DNA of 64,000 nucleotides, from contig CM076662.1 in the NCBI GenBank assembly GCA_038496675.1, forward strand, positions 23,161,392 to 23,225,391, given 5' to 3'. Below the pieces are notes generated by a model, which saw only the letters and a list, made by a program, of their open reading frames with translations, was not told the origin of the DNA and did no database searches. Origin of the DNA: Rachycentron canadum. Taxonomy: Eukaryota; Chordata; Actinopteri; Carangiformes; Rachycentridae. Positions 61,365 through 64,000 of this stretch are shown one piece after another; position 1 is the first letter of the stretch; the number at the start of each line of letters is the position of its first letter. A program made the position numbers and the translations under genes.

Positions 61365-62572
61365 CTACAGGGACAGGGCCTGTGAGGTGTCGCTCTCTGA
61401 CATCACGGACGCCCGGGTCGAACTCAGTGGACTTCTGGCCTTGCTCAGGTGATTCTTGTTGACTGCTGACTGGCAGATGCAGCAACGCAGGAGCTGCAGC
61501 ACATCGTGACGGAAGCGCACGCCCACAAAGGCGTAGAGGAAGGGGTTGAGGCAGGCATGTGTGTAGGCCAGACTCTTCAGCACCTGTCCCGCCACATCAA
61601 AGCGCTTCATCTGCTCGCAGTCTGTCATGGTCATGTTGGAGGCCTGCGCCGTCTCCATCACCAGCACGCCGTTGTAGGGCAGCTGTGACAGGACAAACAC
61701 CACCACCACTGCTAGGATGACACGCATAGCTTTGTGCTTCTGGAAGCTGCGGGTGTTGAGGAGTGTGGAGACAATGACGCTGTAGCAAAACGTCATGATG
61801 ATGAAGGGCAGGCAAAAGCCCATGCTGACCTGGAGCGACAGGACCAGGATCTTGGTACGGTTGCCCAGGTGGGCGGGGAACACCATCCTGCAATACTGCT
61901 GCAAGTCCACCTCGGCAGTGGTGGCGAACACCAGCTCGGGCAGAGCCAGCAGCAGCGCCAGCAGCCACACCCCAATGCACACTAGCCGGCTGCGACGGCG
62001 CCGCTCCACCTTTGAGTTTTGTGCTTTGGTGGTCTGCACAATGACGACGTAGCGATCAACACTGATGCAGGTGAGCAGCATCATGCTGCTGAACAGGTTC
62101 ACCTTGTAGAGGGCGGCGTTCAGCTTGCACAGGGCGGAGCCGAAGCTCCAGCCATGTGACGCCTCAGCAGCCCACAGTGGCAGCGTGACCAGGAACAGCA
62201 GGTCAGCTACCGCCAGGTTCAGCAAGTAGACATCTGACATGGTCTTCAGCCGCCGCCGGAAGTTCAAGTAGATCCACACCACGGCCAGGTTCCCGGCTCC
62301 GCCCACCAGGGCAATCATCCAGAAGAGCGGCGGCTCGTACTGACTCCTAAACGCCCGCACGGGCTCCCGGTCACACATCAGGTTCTCATAGTCGTAGTCC
62401 TCGTCAATGGTGGGGGAGGGGCTAATGGAGGACGGGTTCTGACAGGAAGAGATGACACTAACTGAATTCACCTGCTTCCTACTTCATCAGAAAGTTCAAT
62501 AACTGATGATCAATCAGTGTTTGTTACCTCAGTGAACAATGTGATGTTCATGATGTCATCCATGGAAGTCAT
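61365..62572 (-). CDS. ccr9: CC chemokine receptor, CCR9-like
   Basis: Seven-helix G-protein-coupled chemokine receptor. In mammals CCR9 binds CCL25 and directs T cells to gut and thymus. Two coding exons, 62528-62572 and 61365-62471, join in phase (LFTE-VNSVSV) to give 383 residues. The N-terminus has an NIT glycosylation site and DEDYDYENLMC, an acidic tyrosine cluster likely to be sulfated. Landmarks are the TM2-region NLAVADLLFLVTLP, the TM3-end DRYVVIV, cysteines in the N-terminus and loops, LSQLPYNGVLVMETAQ in TM6 and NPFLYAF in TM7. KTMSDVYLLNLAVADLLFLV, MTFCYSVIV and the QALSL terminus fit CCR9 best; ACKR4 is the main alternative, but the intact DRY motif argues against an atypical receptor. 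Without the upstream exon the frame has no ATG at its start, which supports the split first exon. Confidence 0.85.
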
Positions 62573-62599
62573 GTGACCTTCACTGGAAACAAACAAATG

Positions 62600-63262
62600 A
62601 ATACATGAAACACACACACACACACACACATAGACACAAACACACAGACAGACAGACACACAAACAGACAGACAGACACACACACACAGACAGACAGACA
62701 CACAAACAGACACACAAACAGACAGACAGACACACAGACAGACAGACACACAAACAGACAGACAGACAGACAAAAACAAAGATACACATACACACAGACA
62801 CAAACACTCAGACACACACACACAAAGATACACACAGACACAGACAGACACACACACACAAAGATACACACAGACACAGACAGACACACAGACACAGACA
62901 AAAACAAAGATACACATACACACAGACACATGAAGACACAGACACAAACACTCAGACACACACACACAAAGATACACACAGACACAGACAGACAGACAGA
63001 CAAAAACAAAGATACACAGACACACATGAAGACACAGACACAAACACTCAGACACACACACACAAAGATACACACAGACAGACACAGACACACAGACAAA
63101 AACAAAGATACACAGACACACATGAAGACACACAGACACAAACACTCAGACACACACACACACAAAGATACACACAGACAGACACACAGATACACATACA
63201 GACACATGCACACACACACAGACACACAAAGATACACATACAGACACACACAAAGACACAGT
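62600..63262. repeat. Long ACAGAC/ACACAAAGATACACAC simple-sequence block in receptor intron
   Basis: About 660 bp without a coding exon. (CA)n passes to (GACA)n, then to higher-order units of about 70-110 bp containing AAAAACAAAGATACACA, CACATGAAGACACAGAC and CAAACACTCAGACACAC. All very long frames on both strands here are repeat artefacts. Confidence 0.95.
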
Positions 63263-63271
63263 GTGACTTAC

Positions 63272-63480
63272 AGTCAGTCGTCTCTTCCTCTCGTCTCTCA
63301 CTTTGTTGTATGTCTGTTGTGCTTTGTTAGGTGTCTCTTGTGTCCGTTAAACCACAGATGAGTCAGAGCAGAAGTTAATGGGAGGAACTCACGACTGAGC
63401 CGACCAATCACAGAACTCCATCTGCTCTGCACCACCAACAGCTAAAGCCCCTAAAAATCCTTAAGAAGTGAAACAGATGT
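63272..63480 (-). promoter_or_regulatory. ccr9: Likely noncoding exon 1 and promoter side of the chemokine receptor gene
   Basis: A consensus minus-strand donor (CTGACT then GTAAGT) at 63272/63271 could splice across the repeat block to an acceptor near the ATG exon at 62572. No TATA box was confirmed. Confidence 0.35.
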
Positions 63481-64000
63481 TAAGGGCTTCACAACTTTCC
63501 CCTCAATGTGACAAACCCCTGAACGCTGATGTCATCAAGAATTCAGTTGAGATTCAACTTTAATTAATGAGCTTTAATTGAACCCATTGACCAAGACAAC
63601 GGGGTTTTAAAGCATTTCTATGGAGAGTAAGGGATTTTTAAAGGTGGAAAGTGTGGAGGGAAACACAGACTGCAGTTACACCCTCACATGGAGATGAACA
63701 ACAATCACAACAAAAGTATTCCATTGTTACATTCATGAATTTAAGATACACAAGTTAACAAGTGATGAAACTTCACAGTCGCTCAGTGATGAAGCTTCAG
63801 AGTCTGAGGAAGGAAACAAAATATCAGACCGACAGGTCATTAGAGAGAAAATCAGACACGTCAAACAAATCCAATGAATCAAACGAATCAGAGACATCTG
63901 ACAAATCAGACAAATTAAACGAGTCAAACGAATGACACAGATCAAAGGAATCAGACGAGTCAGTCCTAGTATCAGTTGTAGTATCAGTCGTAGTAGTCGT
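63481..64000. other. Upstream region, nothing coding
   Basis: No exon recognised. 63860-63965 holds imperfect AAATCAGACAAATCAGAC/GAATCA words forming a loose short repeat. Confidence 0.4.

Noticed and set aside
62510..63361. Cys/Val-rich and Thr/His-rich frames of up to 241 residues
   Set aside because: Products of the CA/GACA simple repeat; open in several frames on both strands.
1..64000. CRISPR arrays, insertion sequences or other prokaryotic elements
   Set aside because: The repeats are eukaryotic micro- and minisatellites without uniform spacers, and the genes are intron-rich vertebrate genes.

Overview
The window is nuclear DNA from a vertebrate, almost certainly a percomorph-like teleost. 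It holds about a dozen multi-exon genes with short GT-AG introns, CpG-rich promoters and many CA, CT and minisatellite tracts. The proteins match vertebrate families, but their neighbourhoods are fish-like. Exon models were built by hand by joining splice sites so that reading phase is kept. No bacterial, viral or transposon gene was recognised.

Layout. 1-2302 (-): 5' part of ttc19, a mitochondrial complex III factor. 3323-5714 (-): a 15-finger C2H2 zinc finger gene. About 6400-8110 (-): a poorly resolved transcription unit with a CpG promoter. 9011-16144 (+): a dynein heavy chain gene that encodes only the tail and ends before the motor. 17103-18040 (-): tmub1. 20100-29737 (+): ubtf, the RNA polymerase I factor. 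30899-34648 (-): fastk. 36203-41392 (+): afg3l2. 43659-48294 (+): puf60. 50081-54805 (+): klhl18. 57449-59584 (-): bfsp2 (phakinin). 61365-62572 (-): a CCR9-like chemokine receptor.

These genes do not form an operon or a single pathway. Three encode mitochondrial proteins (ttc19, fastk, afg3l2), and fastk and afg3l2 lie head to head across a CpG-rich spacer. ubtf, puf60 and the zinc finger gene act in the nucleus. The linkage is informative: TMUB1 and FASTK are neighbours in human, whereas human UBTF lies beside TMUB2. Here ubtf sits between tmub1 and fastk, which looks like an older arrangement of that paralogous block.

The most unusual item is the motorless dynein heavy chain tail gene: 22 exons that keep phase, 1128 residues, its own stop and its own poly(A) signal. 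Also notable are tandem repeats that multiply real splice sites in that gene and in afg3l2, a perfect 21-bp-arm hairpin at the edge of a minisatellite in ubtf intron 1, and a four-unit CTCF-like array between fastk and afg3l2.
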